64,000 nt of DNA from Hygrophila difformis. Taxonomy: Eukaryota; Streptophyta; Magnoliopsida; Lamiales; Acanthaceae. The notes below the pieces were generated by a model that saw only the letters and a program-made list of their open reading frames with translations, did not search any database and had not been told where the DNA came from. Shown one piece after another: positions 1-10,625 of this stretch. How positions within the stretch are numbered: position 1 is the stretch's first letter; every line of letters starts with the position of its first letter. The translations under genes and the position numbers were made by a program. The DNA lies in the NCBI GenBank assembly GCA_030278955.1, contig JAOANR010000009.1, positions 35,193,504-35,257,503 of the forward strand. The letters run 5' to 3'.

Positions 1-92
1 NNNNNNNNNNNNNNNNNNNNNNNNNNNNNNNNNNNNNNNNNNNNNNNNNNNNNNNNNNNNNNNNNNNNNNNNNNNNNNNNNNNNNNNNNNNN
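1..92. other. Assembly gap (N run)
   Basis: 92 unresolved bases at the left edge. Whatever lies downstream of the F-box gene (its 3' UTR or further exons) cannot be seen beyond this point. Confidence 1.
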
Positions 93-217
93 ATGTTCAT
101 TGAAATCATCTCTTAATTCTCTAATCAAATTGGTAACCTCACAACACAAACAATCAATGTTTGTGGCACCATAATTATAGTGTGGAGGCTCCCTAACTAA
201 GTCTCTGCTGTGTGGAG

Positions 218-784
218 CTATGTAATCACAGTAGTAGCGATGCCCTTGTCCCTGAAAGGGTTAGGCTCTTCTTCACTGTCGATAAAAACCCGGCTGATCT
301 TCTCCTTAATCTTGTGGATATGTTCTTCCTCTTTAAGGATTGATCCAAGCAAATACAGTCCTTCATCAATCTCTTCAAGGCTCTCCGAACTCAGAAGAAT
401 GAGGGCCTTGATGAAGATTGAAGGGTGATGATTATCCTCAATTCCAGGCTTGAGGATTTCAAAAGCTGCTTCCATGAGTCCTGTGTTGCAGAAAGCCGCG
501 AGTGCAGGTTCAAGTTTGAGCATGAAGTTCCCTGCCTCTCTGCATTTTTCCATTATGTGTGCGTAGTGAGCATCATGCGTTCTCTCCGCAGTGATTCGCT
601 TTACTACATTTGCTCTCCTCCATACTGCAGGTGCCTTACTTGCTCTAAAGAATTTCTTGCAAGTTGGGGCTACTTTGGCTACATCTTTCATCTCCTCCTT
701 TCCCAGTCTTGAAAGAATGTCTCCTAAAATTTCATCAGGGATATCTACAATGGAGGTTCTAGCATTGGGAGCTGCTGCGGCCAT
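218..784 (-). CDS. F-box protein, small (188 aa), At2g35280-like type
   Basis: Uninterrupted 188-codon ORF. An F-box lies at about residues 12-58: IVDIPDEILGDILSRL, then CKKFFRASKAPAVWRR. F-box proteins bind SKP1 and give substrate specificity to SCF ubiquitin ligases in cytosol and nucleus. The rest is helical, with KCREAGN (about 79-85) and the AFCNTGLMEAAFEIL segment. This resembles a plant F-box family with Sel1-like C-terminal repeats, an assignment made from memory of the family. The start is the first Met of the frame, followed by a short Ala run; a TATA box lies about 75 bp upstream at 860-866. It is the only non-transposon coding gene supported in the window. No intron is needed. An in-frame TAG at 218-220 ends it, so it is complete, or possibly slightly short for the family. 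The substrate is unknown. Confidence 0.75.
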   Translation of the reverse strand: MAAAAPNARTSIVDIPDEILGDILSRLGKEEMKDVAKVAPTCKKFFRASKAPAVWRRANVVKRITAERTHDAHYAHIMEKCREAGNFMLKLEPALAAFCNTGLMEAAFEILKPGIEDNHHPSIFIKALILLSSESLEEIDEGLYLLGSILKEEEHIHKIKEKISRVFIDSEEEPNPFRDKGIATTVIT

Positions 785-859
785 TTTTTAATTTCTGATG
801 AAGATAATTGTTCTAATGTGGGAATGTTTGAGATGAAAGGAGAGAAAGATTCGACTAGA

Positions 860-866
860 TTTTATA
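860..866 (-). promoter_or_regulatory. TATA box of the F-box gene
   Basis: On the minus strand this reads TATAAAA within GCTATAAAATCTA, 76-82 bases upstream of the ATG. It suits a transcription start near 830. A CGCTTTGT hairpin array lies 140-420 bp further upstream. Confidence 0.55.
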
Positions 867-1007
867 GCAGAAAAAACTAAATTCTGCCATAATTACAAGC
901 GGTTTGAAACGACGTGTGATGGTTAGTGCAGAGGGAGAAGAAGGGTCTGAAAAAGGGTATTTTGGTCTTAAGAAGTTTGAAAATCTTCCATTTAGTATTC
1001 CCAGGCT

Positions 1008-1281
1008 CTCGCTTTGTTAATTATCATCGCGTGGTTATAGAAACCGTCTCTCGCTTTGTAAACTACAAAGCGAGGGAGGATTCTTGTACAATTTTCAGAG
1101 AAAATGGTCACGCTTTGTATTTCGACAAAGCGTAGACATAAAATTTTATCATTTAGAAACAGATCAAATTTTCATAAAAATGAGAATTTGAACTTATCAC
1201 CTCGCTTTATAACTTTTTCAAAGCGTGAGTGAGTAATAGTTCATCTTAAATCACGCTTTGTCAAAGTTAGCAAAAGCGTGG
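1008..1281. repeat. Array of five CGCTTTGT/ACAAAGCG inverted repeats
   Basis: Five hairpin-forming pairs start near 1008, 1050, 1109, 1200 and 1252. The clearest is a perfect 11-bp stem, CTCGCTTTGTA at 1050-1060 pairing with TACAAAGCGAG at 1064-1074 around a 3-nt loop. Others are CACGCTTTGT paired with ACAAAGCGTAG at 1109-1134, and CACGCTTTGT paired with AAAAGCGTGG at 1252-1281. The half-site is the same as in the LTR of Athila element A (9003-9329 and 10258-10625), but the sequence around it is not colinear with that LTR. It sits upstream of the F-box TATA box. Confidence 0.8.
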
Positions 1282-1439
1282 CCTCAGAATTTGTTCACAC
1301 TTAATTTCCAAACACTTAATACGTAAAAACCTGGTTGAAGATCTCTTTCTCATCCTTCTTCATTCCATCACAGCTTCATTTCTCGAATTCCTAAAAATAT
1401 AGAATATAAGAATTAGAGATAAAACATATATCAAAAGAA

Positions 1440-1503
1440 AAAGGGAAATACTACTCAGTTAACCTGGGTAGTATCCACCCCCCTATATTTTTTTTTTTTT
1501 TTT
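1440..1503 (-). other. Purine tract and inverted repeat after the Athila A integrase
   Basis: Read on the minus strand, the integrase end is followed by a run of about 18 A, TATAGGGGGG and then TGGATACTACCC. A short inverted repeat, ATACTAC with GTAGTAT, follows. It looks like a PPT joined to an LTR start, but the sequence after it does not match the start of the element's 5' LTR (TGATGACAGTC). Whether this is a true PPT-LTR junction or the edge of a rearrangement is open. Confidence 0.35.
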
Positions 1504-1512
1504 CAGAAAAAA

Positions 1513-4212
1513 CTAGGGGTTATCCAAATATTTAGTTTTGATATTTAAATCTTGTGGACCAATATATTCTTTAAGCCTGTGTCCATTTACAGTCTTTTCT
1601 CCTTCACTGAGCATGATTGTGACTGCTCCATTTTCATGAACAACTACAATGGGGAATGGTCCTGTCCACCTCGATCTGAGCTTCCCTGGAAATAATTTCA
1701 AACGAGAATTATAAAGCAAAACCAATTGACCAACATAAAATTCCTTATGTTTAATTTTTGAATCATGAATTTTCTTGGTTCGATCTTTATAATCTTGCTG
1801 CTTTCATATGCTTCCAGTCTCATCTCTTCCAACTTAGACAGATCAAACTTCCTCTTGTCTTGTCCTGACTGAAGATCCATGTTGAGCATCTTAATGGCCC
1901 AATATGCTCTATGTTTTAGCTCAACTGGAAGATGGCAAGCTTTTCCAAAAACTCGTCTGTAGGGAGACATTCCTATAGGAGCCTTAAAAATAGTTCTGTA
2001 TGCCCATAAAGCATCATCCAGTTTCTTTGACCAGTCTTTTCTTGTAATGTTCACAGAAGCTTGTAAAATATGCTTAATTTCCTTATTAGATACCTCCCAC
2101 CTGTCCACTTTGTCTGAGGATGATATGGTGATCCAACTTTATGATGAACACCATACTGTTTCCAGCAACTTCTCAAAGAGTTTATTGACAATGTGGGATC
2201 CCCATCAGATATAATGGCACGAGGGGCTCCAAACCTGGTAAAAATATTCTTTTGCAGAAATTTAGTAACTTGTTTAGCTTCATTATTGGGTAAAAGCCAC
2301 TGCTTCTACCCATTTTGAGACATAATCAACAGCTACTAGAATATAGTGATTATCAAATGATGGGAAAAGGCCCCATAAAATCAATTCCCAACACATCAAA
2401 TATCTCTACTTCTAAAATTCCTTTTTGAGGCATTTCTTCTCTCATTGAAATGTTCCCCAATCTTTGGCATCTGTCACACATCTTTATAAGTTTCTGGCAA
2501 TCCAAAAAGATAGTCGGCCAGAAGAAGCCACAGTCTAGAACTTTTCTAGCAGTTCTAGCAGGACCATGATGGCCTCCTAAAGGATTCTCATGACACTTTC
2601 TAATAATTTGAAAACCTTCCTTCTCATGAACACAACGCCTAATAACCTGATCAGAACAAAACTTAAATAAAAAGGGGTCATCCCAATAGTATTTCTGAAT
2701 TTCTCTGAAAATCTTGACTTCTGATGAGAGTCTTTAAACTTTGGGACAATCTTGCAAGCTAGATAATTAGCAAAATCTGAAAATCAAGGACAATCAAATT
2801 GATGCAACTGCAAAGCATACAACTGTTCATCTGGAAATTTATCATTTACAACTTCCTCCTTTTCTGTTTTCTCTTCCAATCTAGAAAGATGATCTGCTAC
2901 TCCATTATCTTTTCCTTTTCTGTCTTTAATAATAATGTCAAACTCTTGTAAAAGTAAAACCCATCTTATCAGCCTAGGTTTGGCTTCTTGCTTTGAGAAG
3001 AGATATCTTAATGCAGTATGATCTGTTACACTATAGTTTGAGCTCCAATAAGATACTGTCTGAACTTGTCAAAAGCAAAAACTACAGCATACATTTCCTT
3101 TTCTGTTGTAGTATAGTTTATCTGAGCATCATTAAGAGTATGACTAGCATAATAGATAACATGATGTTTGCCTTCTTTATGTTGCCCCAATACTGCTCCT
3201 ACTGCATTCTCGCTTCCATCACACATAAGTTCAAAAGGTAAACTCCAATCAGGAGACTGAACTATTGGTGCAGTGATAAGTTTCTCCTTCAAGGTCTTAA
3301 AAGCAGTCAAGCAATCTTCATCAAAGCTAAATGCCACATCCTTATGAAGAAGATTACATAAAGGTCTTGCTATTTTAGAAAAGTCCTTAATAAACCTTCT
3401 ATAAAAACCAGCATGACCAAGAAAACTCCTTACTGCCTTAATCGTTTTGGGTGGCGGTAAATTTACTATCACAGAAACCTTAGCTTTGTCAACTCTATTC
3501 CTGCTCTAGATACTTTGTGTCCTAGGACAATTCCTTCCTGAACCATGAAATGACACTTTTCCCAGTTAAGAACCAAGTTAGTGTCCTCACATCTCTGCAA
3601 AATTTTTGACAAATTTTTTAAAGAATCTTCAAAGTCAGTTCCATGAACGGTAAAATCATCCATAAACACTTCAATGCATTTTTCAATAAAAGCAGACAAA
3701 ATACTCATCATTCATCTTTGAAAAGTAGCAGGAGCATTACATAATCCAAAAGGCATTCTTCTATAAGCAATTGTTCCATATGGGCAAGTAAAAGTTGTCT
3801 TTTCATGGTCTTCACTAGCAATAACTATTTGATTATAACCAGAATAACCATCTAAGAAGCTGTAAAATGGTTTACCTGACAGTCTTTCTAACATTTGATC
3901 AATAAAGGGTAAAGGAAAATGATCTTTTCTTGTGGCAGTATTTAGTTTTCTATAATCAATGCAAATTCTCCAACTAGTTACTGGTCTTGTTGCTACTTCA
4001 TCACCATGTTCATTAGTCACAATGCAAATCCCACCCTTTTTGGGTACAACTTGTGTTGGACTTACCCATTTACTATCAGAAATATGATAGATTATACCTG
4101 CATCAAGTAGTTTGATTACCTCCTTCTTGACAACTTCTTGCATTGGTGGATTTAGTCTCCTCTGTGGTTGTCTGGATGGTTTGTATTCATCTTCCATCAG
4201 GATCCTATGCAT
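1513..4212 (-). pseudogene. pol: Athila-type RT-RNase H-integrase, disrupted
   Basis: C-terminal pol of element A. Reverse transcriptase: WRICIDYRKLN, FLDGYSGYNQI, MPFGLCNAPATFQR, then the catalytic FMDD box in EVFMDDFTVHG. RNase H follows (FLGHAGFYRRFIKDF, LMCDGSENAVGAVLGQ, then [13 protein letters not shown]). The integrase C-terminal half is clear at 2108-1513 ([47 protein letters not shown]). It is broken by an in-frame TGA at 3712-3714, where relatives have Cys of QRCMM, by a frameshift near 3470, one near 3026, and further breaks around 2110 and 1700-1725. Family placement rests on the gag, the PBS and the integrase wording. It could not make a working polyprotein as it stands. Confidence 0.9.
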
Positions 4213-5593
4213 ACAAATGTGTGGACTGATGCCTTTGATATCTGCTATAGTCCAAGCAATTGCCTGAATATGATTTTTTAAGAGTACCTACCAGAGCTTG
4301 TTCTTGTTCTTCACTCAATTTAGATGAAATTATTACCGGGAGCTTCTTTTTGTCTGCCAGAAAGGCATACTTAAGATGTTCTGGTAATACTTTAAGTTCA
4401 AGCTCTGGTGGGTTTTCTGTTGATGGAATTAATTTGCTTCGAGTTTGCACTTCCATCTTTAAATCAGATCCTTCTTTAGAAGGATCTGTTTTATCAATGT
4501 CATCCTCAGATTGTTCTAAGGATGTCATATCCTCACTTTCTGATCCATCCTTGATTTCACTAGTCTCAGGATCAGCGAATCTAACCGCGCACAAGTAAGC
4601 AAAAGTAGCATCTTCAGCATTTGTGAGTGGGGTGAGATTGTTCTCAATTACATCAGTGGTAAAGAGATTATAATAATCAAAAAGATTTCCCGCCTCCATA
4701 GTACTAGAATCTAATCCCTTTCCCGCTACATTGGTTTCAAAAGCATTAAAAGGATATGTTGCCATCTTCATCATGTCGAAAGTAACTTCCTGATCATCAA
4801 CGTGAAGTTTTACTATGCCATTCTTTGCATCAATCATGGCTCCTGCAGTCACCAGGAAAGGCCTTCCTAGTATGATAGGAATTCTGACATTTTCATCGAT
4901 ATCAAGAATGACAAAGTCAGCTGGAAAACAAAGGCCTCCTGTCTTGACTAAAACATCTTCAATGATCCCTTCTGGTCTGGTGCTCGATTGGTCAGCAAAG
5001 AAGAGAGTCATATTAACTGGCCTCATCTTCCCCAAGTCCAAACGTCTAGCCATAGCAAGTGGCATTACATTGATGCTGCTTCCTAAGTCACAGAGCCCTC
5101 GCCCAGCTTCTTTACAGTTGATAATCAGGGGTAAAGTAAAACTCCCTGGATCTTCAAGCTTTGGAGGAATCTGTTGTTGAAGAACCAAGCTACAATTCTG
5201 ATTTAAGACCACCATTTGCTGCTCTCCCGCACTTCGTTTCCCTGAAATCAATTCTTTCAGAAACTTAGCGTAAGTGGGCATTTCCGCAATTAATTCAACC
5301 AAAGGGATTGATATTTCAATGGCCTTAATCTTTTCAAGAAATTTCTTAAATTTAATTTCTTGAAGATCATTTTTTAGTCTCCCAGGATATGGTATCTTGG
5401 GCATGTGTTCATCCAGTGAATCCTTTTTGTTACCTGTAGAGTTAGGGTTATCATTACCTCCCTCTTTTTCCTTTGGAAAGGAGTGTCCTGAGACATTCTT
5501 TTCCAAACCCTTATCCTCAAGTATCTGCCTTTGTTCAAGCTGATCATCTTCTTCCATTGTCTGAACATCTTTGAACTTTTTCTGCTGCAGCAA
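4205..5593 (-). pseudogene. Athila-type protease region (gag-pol middle)
   Basis: A 462-aa open stretch, one frameshift away from both gag upstream and RT downstream. It opens with a charged, low-complexity linker, then the conserved IPYPGRLKND and FLKELISGKR segments. The aspartic protease core is LCDLGSSINVMPLAMARRLDLG (about residues 167-188) with IPIILGRPFLVTAGAMID further on. Plant Athila proteases use a D-L-G-A/S-S core in place of the usual DTG, and this matches. After the protease comes an acidic tail (TSEIKDGSESEDM). The junctions with gag near 5590 and with RT near 4210 need frame changes, so the unit is disrupted, although this segment is itself open. Confidence 0.88.
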
Positions 5594-7338
5594 CCTATCT
5601 CGTTCTTTTCAAATTCGGGATCAACAACTTCTTTTCCTCCCCTCAATGTAACTGCCTTACATTGTGGATTTGTTTCAGAGGAACTTGGTAATTTTCCTTT
5701 TTCTCTTTGCTGTAGTAACTTGGCCATCTCTGTTACTGAATTTTCAACATTCTTGATTGAAGCCTGCAGTTGGTTGTTCGTCTCTGTCTGCTTAACAATA
5801 AACTCCTTCAGAGCATTCTCCACCTTTAAAGAATAAGTGTTATCCTGAGCAACAGGATAAGGGCCTAGAGGCACTGGTTGCTGTGGAAAGTTTGCAGGCA
5901 TTGGTGCAAACTGTCCATATGGTCTATTCTGTTGATTCATTTGTTGAGGAGGTCTCTGAGGGTACATTTGCTGCTGAGGATAAAATGGTTGTTGAGGACG
6001 AAACTGCTGCTGATTCTGTTGAGGTGGATTCAGGAGATGTGCATTCTGTGCGTTTTGAGTGTTACCATAGGTCAAATTTGGATGCTTGTTCTGGAATCCA
6101 GTGTAGTTACAGCTTTCATCTTGTTTTGGTGCTTCCTGGAGTTGTGGGCATTGATCATTATGATGTGGCCCAGAACATATTCCACATTGATAAACTGTTT
6201 CCATTGGAGCAGGTTGAAGGATCATCATAGGTTGTTGTTGTTGTTGATGCTGAACTTGTTGACTTGTTTGCTGAGCGAGTTGTAACTCAGCAATCTGTTT
6301 AGTGAGTGCTGCAAATTTCTCTTCATTTTTGTCTATGTGGATGACAAGACTCTTTCTTGTAGGAGATGGTGGGTCATCATCTTGGAGGACTGCTCTGCTA
6401 GCTGTCATGGTGTCTATTGTTGACCACGCTCTATCAAGTGGCATCTGAAGTAATTGTTCCCCTCCAGTGGCATTAATCATCATCTGCCAAGTGTGAGTGA
6501 GTCCAGTGAAAAAGATCTTCAAAAGTCTTCTTTCTGTGATACCATGCTGCGGGCATCTCTTAAGCATATCAAAGAATCTGTCTCGAGCATCCTTCAAAGA
6601 TTCTCCTTTTCTCATCTTGAAGCTAGAAATCTTATCTACCCATTCATCTACTTTACTTTCTGGAAAATATTTGAGCAAGAAGTTTCTGACTAGTTCTGGC
6701 CAAGTAGCCTTCTGTTGAGCATTCAATGAATCATACCATTCTTTCGCAGAACCATCCAAAGAGAATGGGAACATTGCCAGTTGAATGGTTTCTCCTGATG
6801 CTTTACCCTTCTTCACTGTCTTACTCAGTTCAACAAACTTTTTGAGATGTAAGTGTGGATCTTCAGCACTCAACCCATAAAAAGCTCTGGAAGATGCCAA
6901 GTTTAATATACCAGGTGGTATATCAACCTCTTCATCTGTTCCAGCCAAATACTGATCAACGTTTGGTTGCCATGGTTGATATTGTTCTTCTTGAGGATTT
7001 GGAGCAGGATTAGCAAAATTTGGTGGAAAGTAGTGCTGATGAACAAATTGTGGTGCAGCAGCCCTCTGTGGTGCTTGAAAATGTCCTCGAAGTGGTACGT
7101 TTTGCTGATTTTCTGGCTGTCCATTTGGTAAGTTTCCAGGTCCGTCATTTTGTCCATTGTTAGCCATCCTAGTTATTGTAGAAAGATTCCCTTCTACAAG
7201 ATCTCTTTGTCTCCTTCTAGCGCTTGCTCTGATCAGCCTTGCTGTTCTTTCAAGTTCACAATTAAAAGGAAGCAAAGGTTGCCTTGAAGATCGAGTTGTT
7301 CTTTCGCTCATAAACTGTTGAGACTTCTCTGTGAACAA
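5374..7338 (-). CDS. gag: Athila-type gag (capsid and nucleocapsid)
   Basis: A 654-aa ORF. The first 580 or so residues are gag; the last 65 are out-of-frame read-through after a frameshift near 5590. Landmarks: Arg-rich start (RTARLIRASARRRQRD); a Gly/Asn/Gln/Pro linker; the retrotransposon gag core from about 145 to 300 (EDPHLHLKKFVEL, FPFSLDGSAKEWYDSL, FLLKYFPESKVDEW, RFFDMLKRCPQHGI); a CxxCxxxHxxxxC zinc knuckle (CGICSGPHHNDQCP); a Gln/Pro-rich stretch; and a coiled-coil-like tail ending AVTLRGGKE. The core is typical of the Athila lineage of Ty3/gypsy. Gag packages the element RNA into cytoplasmic particles. The start Met sits about 100 bases inside the PBS. Confidence 0.88.
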   Translation of the reverse strand: MFTEKSQQFMSERTTRSSRQPLLPFNCELERTARLIRASARRRQRDLVEGNLSTITRMANNGQNDGPGNLPNGQPENQQNVPLRGHFQAPQRAAAPQFVHQHYFPPNFANPAPNPQEEQYQPWQPNVDQYLAGTDEEVDIPPGILNLASSRAFYGLSAEDPHLHLKKFVELSKTVKKGKASGETIQLAMFPFSLDGSAKEWYDSLNAQQKATWPELVRNFLLKYFPESKVDEWVDKISSFKMRKGESLKDARDRFFDMLKRCPQHGITERRLLKIFFTGLTHTWQMMINATGGEQLLQMPLDRAWSTIDTMTASRAVLQDDDPPSPTRKSLVIHIDKNEEKFAALTKQIAELQLAQQTSQQVQHQQQQQPMMILQPAPMETVYQCGICSGPHHNDQCPQLQEAPKQDESCNYTGFQNKHPNLTYGNTQNAQNAHLLNPPQQNQQQFRPQQPFYPQQQMYPQRPPQQMNQQNRPYGQFAPMPANFPQQPVPLGPYPVAQDNTYSLKVENALKEFIVKQTETNNQLQASIKNVENSVTEMAKLLQQREKGKLPSSSETNPQCKAVTLRGGKEVVDPEFEKNEIGCCSRKSSKMFRQWKKMISLNKGRYLRIRVWKRMSQDTPFQRKKREVMITLTLQVTKRIHWMNTCPRYHILGD

Positions 7339-7433
7339 AATGAAAGAATTAATGAATTTATTATGGTATAAAGTAAATAATTACAATTAAACCAAAGAGT
7401 ATCTACAGTTCTAAAATTCATAACGCTACACCC

Positions 7434-7451
7434 TCCCCGGCAACGGCGCCA
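7434..7451 (-). other. Primer binding site (tRNA-Asp type) of Athila A
   Basis: Minus-strand TGGCGCCGTTGCCGGGGA, the 18-nt primer site usual in Athila elements, directly adjoining the CA end of the 5' LTR. It fixes both the orientation of the element and one LTR boundary. Confidence 0.92.
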
Positions 7452-9002
7452 TGAAGCTTTGAGGTAAAACCCACTGCAATGCCCCCCCACAGCCTTTAAA
7501 CTATAATCCTATAGGACTGTTAAAGAGCTTGCCTAATTTTTCCTACCGAAAGTGCACGGTATCAAGCTGCAATATTTATTTTTATTGTCGGGATCGTTCA
7601 TTAGAGAGTTACACGATAGAAGCGTTTTAATAGGATTATTAGTTCTAGAACCTGTTTCTGCTCTTGGTTTAAGGATGGTGTAATGATGATGACTAAGAAT
7701 TTAATGCTGAACTGTAAATGCATAAAGCTGTAAACAATAATAAAGAAAACAATTGAAATGATGTTGAGTGTTATGATTATGTTCATGGGTTTAAGATAGT
7801 GCGGACCAAATCAAATAAACGAAATAAGAATATGATGAGAATATCATATTTCAATGGTTAAAAACAGAATGAAAGTTCATCGAGATAGACAAATCCTCTA
7901 TGCAACTTAATCAAATCTTCATGTCTTAAATCACTTCCCAAGACAGGTACTTGTGACTCAGTGTCATGACAATCTAAGCACTGAAATCATGGGATACTGT
8001 CATCACAGGATGATCGGTCAGACTCATTCTGTGACAAAAGCTTTTTAAAACTGCCACTTAATCTATTTCTTTCGGACTCAGATTAAGCCTTCGATAACTC
8101 AAGGTCACATCTAAATCATCCTATATTCATCTGAACTTGAAGTTGTTCTTTTTATTACTCTGAATCAAACTGGTCTCATGACCCTATATTGGATGTCCTC
8201 TACAAGAAGTAAAAAAAAAGCAAGTATTTAAATCTATCATCCAATGATTTCATAAGACTTGACTCCTCAGAGTAATTCCTTCAAGTAATTATAAGAAGTA
8301 ATAGTCCTGTAAGTATATCAAGATGAAATTGCTATTCAAAATCCTTGACTTATCCAGACCACTCAGATTCATATAGATGCTTTAGCTTGAGAAATCTCTG
8401 TAACCAATTCCAAATACCCATGACTTGACTCAGGATTAGTAAGACTGTAGAAAGAATATTTAATCTCCTACCCATAGCATATAGTGGAAACTATAAAGCT
8501 ATGAACCCTGGAAATTAATCTTCCTAAAACTCCACTAATTATTGGGACAAAAGATGGTTTTTGAAACACCCTTCCCTTTTAAACGACAGGTACTAAATGC
8601 CCAACTTAAAGAACAAGTTTGTTCTTCATTACCCTGAGTAAATAATGATTGAGAAAACTTATATCATCATCTTTCTCAATGTACTAATGAAAATATTAAC
8701 ATGAATTACAAGTATGAATTATGAGTCTGTATTTGTGAAGTAAGATTACTCATCATAAACTGGGAAAACTATCCCAAAATATAATATATATAGGTAGTAT
8801 TATATGTATAAAGAAACGATGAGAGTTCTGAGTCCTCTTAATCAAAATGCTAGAGTGTTTCCAAAATATTAACTGGAAACTAGACAGAATTAGGAAATCA
8901 CTTTCCTATGAAAAAGATTTGAGAAATAATTATGCAAAATAGGTGTCCGAAATAGCTCGCAGTAACTACTCTGGGTTTCAAACTATGAACATTTCAATTT
9001 TC

Positions 9003-9329
9003 CGCACGCTATGTCTGTACAGCGTGGAGGGAGTTATTGTTCAAAGAATGTTCCTCAGATTTTGTTTATACAAAGAACTGAATGCCTTGCAGTAATTTCT
9101 GTAAGAATGCGGCGAGGTATTCAATTCCTACTTATAAGATAGGGGTTATATATGTATAAGAAGTAGAAGTGAGTAGTTGATGTCCCAAGAAATGGGCATC
9201 AATTCTGTTGCTATTATAAGTTGATTCTCTCGCTTTGTCAAAATGACATCGCGAGAGTGTTGAAATAGCCTCTCTTGATACAAAGTTGTCTGAATATTTC
9301 CTCGCATCATCTTTTAGGATGAAGCGTGG
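9003..9329. repeat. CpG inverted-repeat array downstream of the LTR A promoter
   Basis: CACGCTATGT with ACAGCGTGG (9004-9027), CTCTCGCTTTGT with ACATCGCGAGAG (9227-9257) and CTCGCATCAT with GATGAAGCGTGG (to 9329). The half-site is the same one used upstream of the TATA box (10258-10625), but the array is sparser. The intervening sequence is AT-rich and looks unrelated. Confidence 0.65.
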
Positions 9330-10214
9330 TTTTATCCTTATGTGAAGTAAATGATCAAGTCCTATAACTGTCATAACTACCCTCTGGAACTTCTATTCAG
9401 AAAATAATGAGAACAGAACCTTTCACATCCAAATTCGAGAATTTAAAGTTGTTAATTCTTAAAGATTATCATGCGATGATTAACACTGCATGGGTCTTTA
9501 GAAACCTTTTAGAGTTTTGAACATTAATTTGTATGATTTCTTCCAAATTTGTGATTGAGACATAGTATCAACAGAAAATCGAATGAATTCACAATTCTGC
9601 CAGTTTCATACCTAACTCGGTTACAATATCCAGACTTCTTGCGCAATTAGAACAAACAAATTATGAATTAAAGATATGAAAGTATCATGATCTTCGAGAA
9701 TCAAATTATCGATGTGATGCAAATTTCAAGAAAAATGAATATTGTATTCGAGGTTCATACTTCTCTGAAACAGAATTGAAAGACATCAGATTTCTAATAA
9801 ACTTTGAAAATTGTAAACAGAAAGATAAGAAATGCACGATTTGATAACTGATCATTCTTCATATATCTTGAATAACAAAGAATTAAAAACGAATACACCT
9901 GGAAATCTGCTTGCAATCAGAATAATGTGAATTTGAACGAAGAAGTCGGAAACTAGATGGTGATCGTCGTAATGGATGAACAAAGCATTCCGATAGCAAT
10001 TCTTCTTCCAGGGTATCCTCAAACTAATCTACCAAAATATTTCGAAGAAAATCTACTGCGAAATTGAATTACAAATCTGAAGAACTTGAAGTAAATTGCA
10101 GTGAAAAGTAAACCCTAGCTATCCTACCTACTGAATTCTAAAAGTGAACTGGAGAGTAAAAATGAGCTATTCTCTTCAATCTCCCGCTACTTGAGCTGAT
10201 CCCCCAAGGGTCTT

Positions 10215-10228
10215 ATTTATAGATGGGC
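10215..10228 (-). promoter_or_regulatory. TATA box of LTR A
   Basis: Minus-strand CATCTATAAATAA, just downstream of the upstream hairpin array and about 590 bp from the LTR start. It is the likely U3 promoter, placing the R region near 10190. Confidence 0.7.
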
Positions 10229-10257
10229 GTTGTAACTGCTTCAGCCTTGGATGATAA

Positions 10258-10625
10258 CCGCTCGCATCAGAATAGCTCTCCTCTCGCTTTGTCCAGTTCC
10301 TTCAAAGCGAGAGCCAAAAAAATGTAATTGTCTTTCTTGACAAGGCGAGATCTCACAGTCTCTTCAAACAGTTTGCTTCTCGCCATAATATCTAAAGCTT
10401 CCTGTCTTGCACAAACTTCCTTTCCTCGCGATGTCAAACAATCATCGCGTGGGCTTCAGCTTCTGAACATTTTTCCTTAGATCTTTCCTGATTTCGTATG
10501 TAAGTCCTCGCACTTCCTCTCTTTCCTCGCTATGTCTTTTCCATCTCCCGCTGCTTTTCAACTTAACTTCCTGCTGAATGACAAAGCGTGAGTCAGTTCA
10601 AATAAAAACATAGCGTGCGAGACTT
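10258..10625. repeat. CpG inverted-repeat array upstream of the LTR A TATA box
   Basis: Half-sites related to CTCGCTTTGT and its reverse complement recur. Examples: CTCTCGCTTTG with CAAAGCGAGAG (10281-10313, 11-bp stem), CTCGCGATGT with ATCATCGCGTGG (10427-10453), and GACAAAGCGTGAG with CATAGCGTGCGAG (10579-10621). Variants replace TTTGT by TATGT or GATGT. The array lies immediately upstream of the TATA box, the same position as the arrays of LTRs B, C and D. Confidence 0.8.

Noticed and set aside
5531..6718. Plus-strand ORFs of up to 135 codons over the Athila gag
   Set aside because: They are shadows of the minus-strand gag and protease frames.
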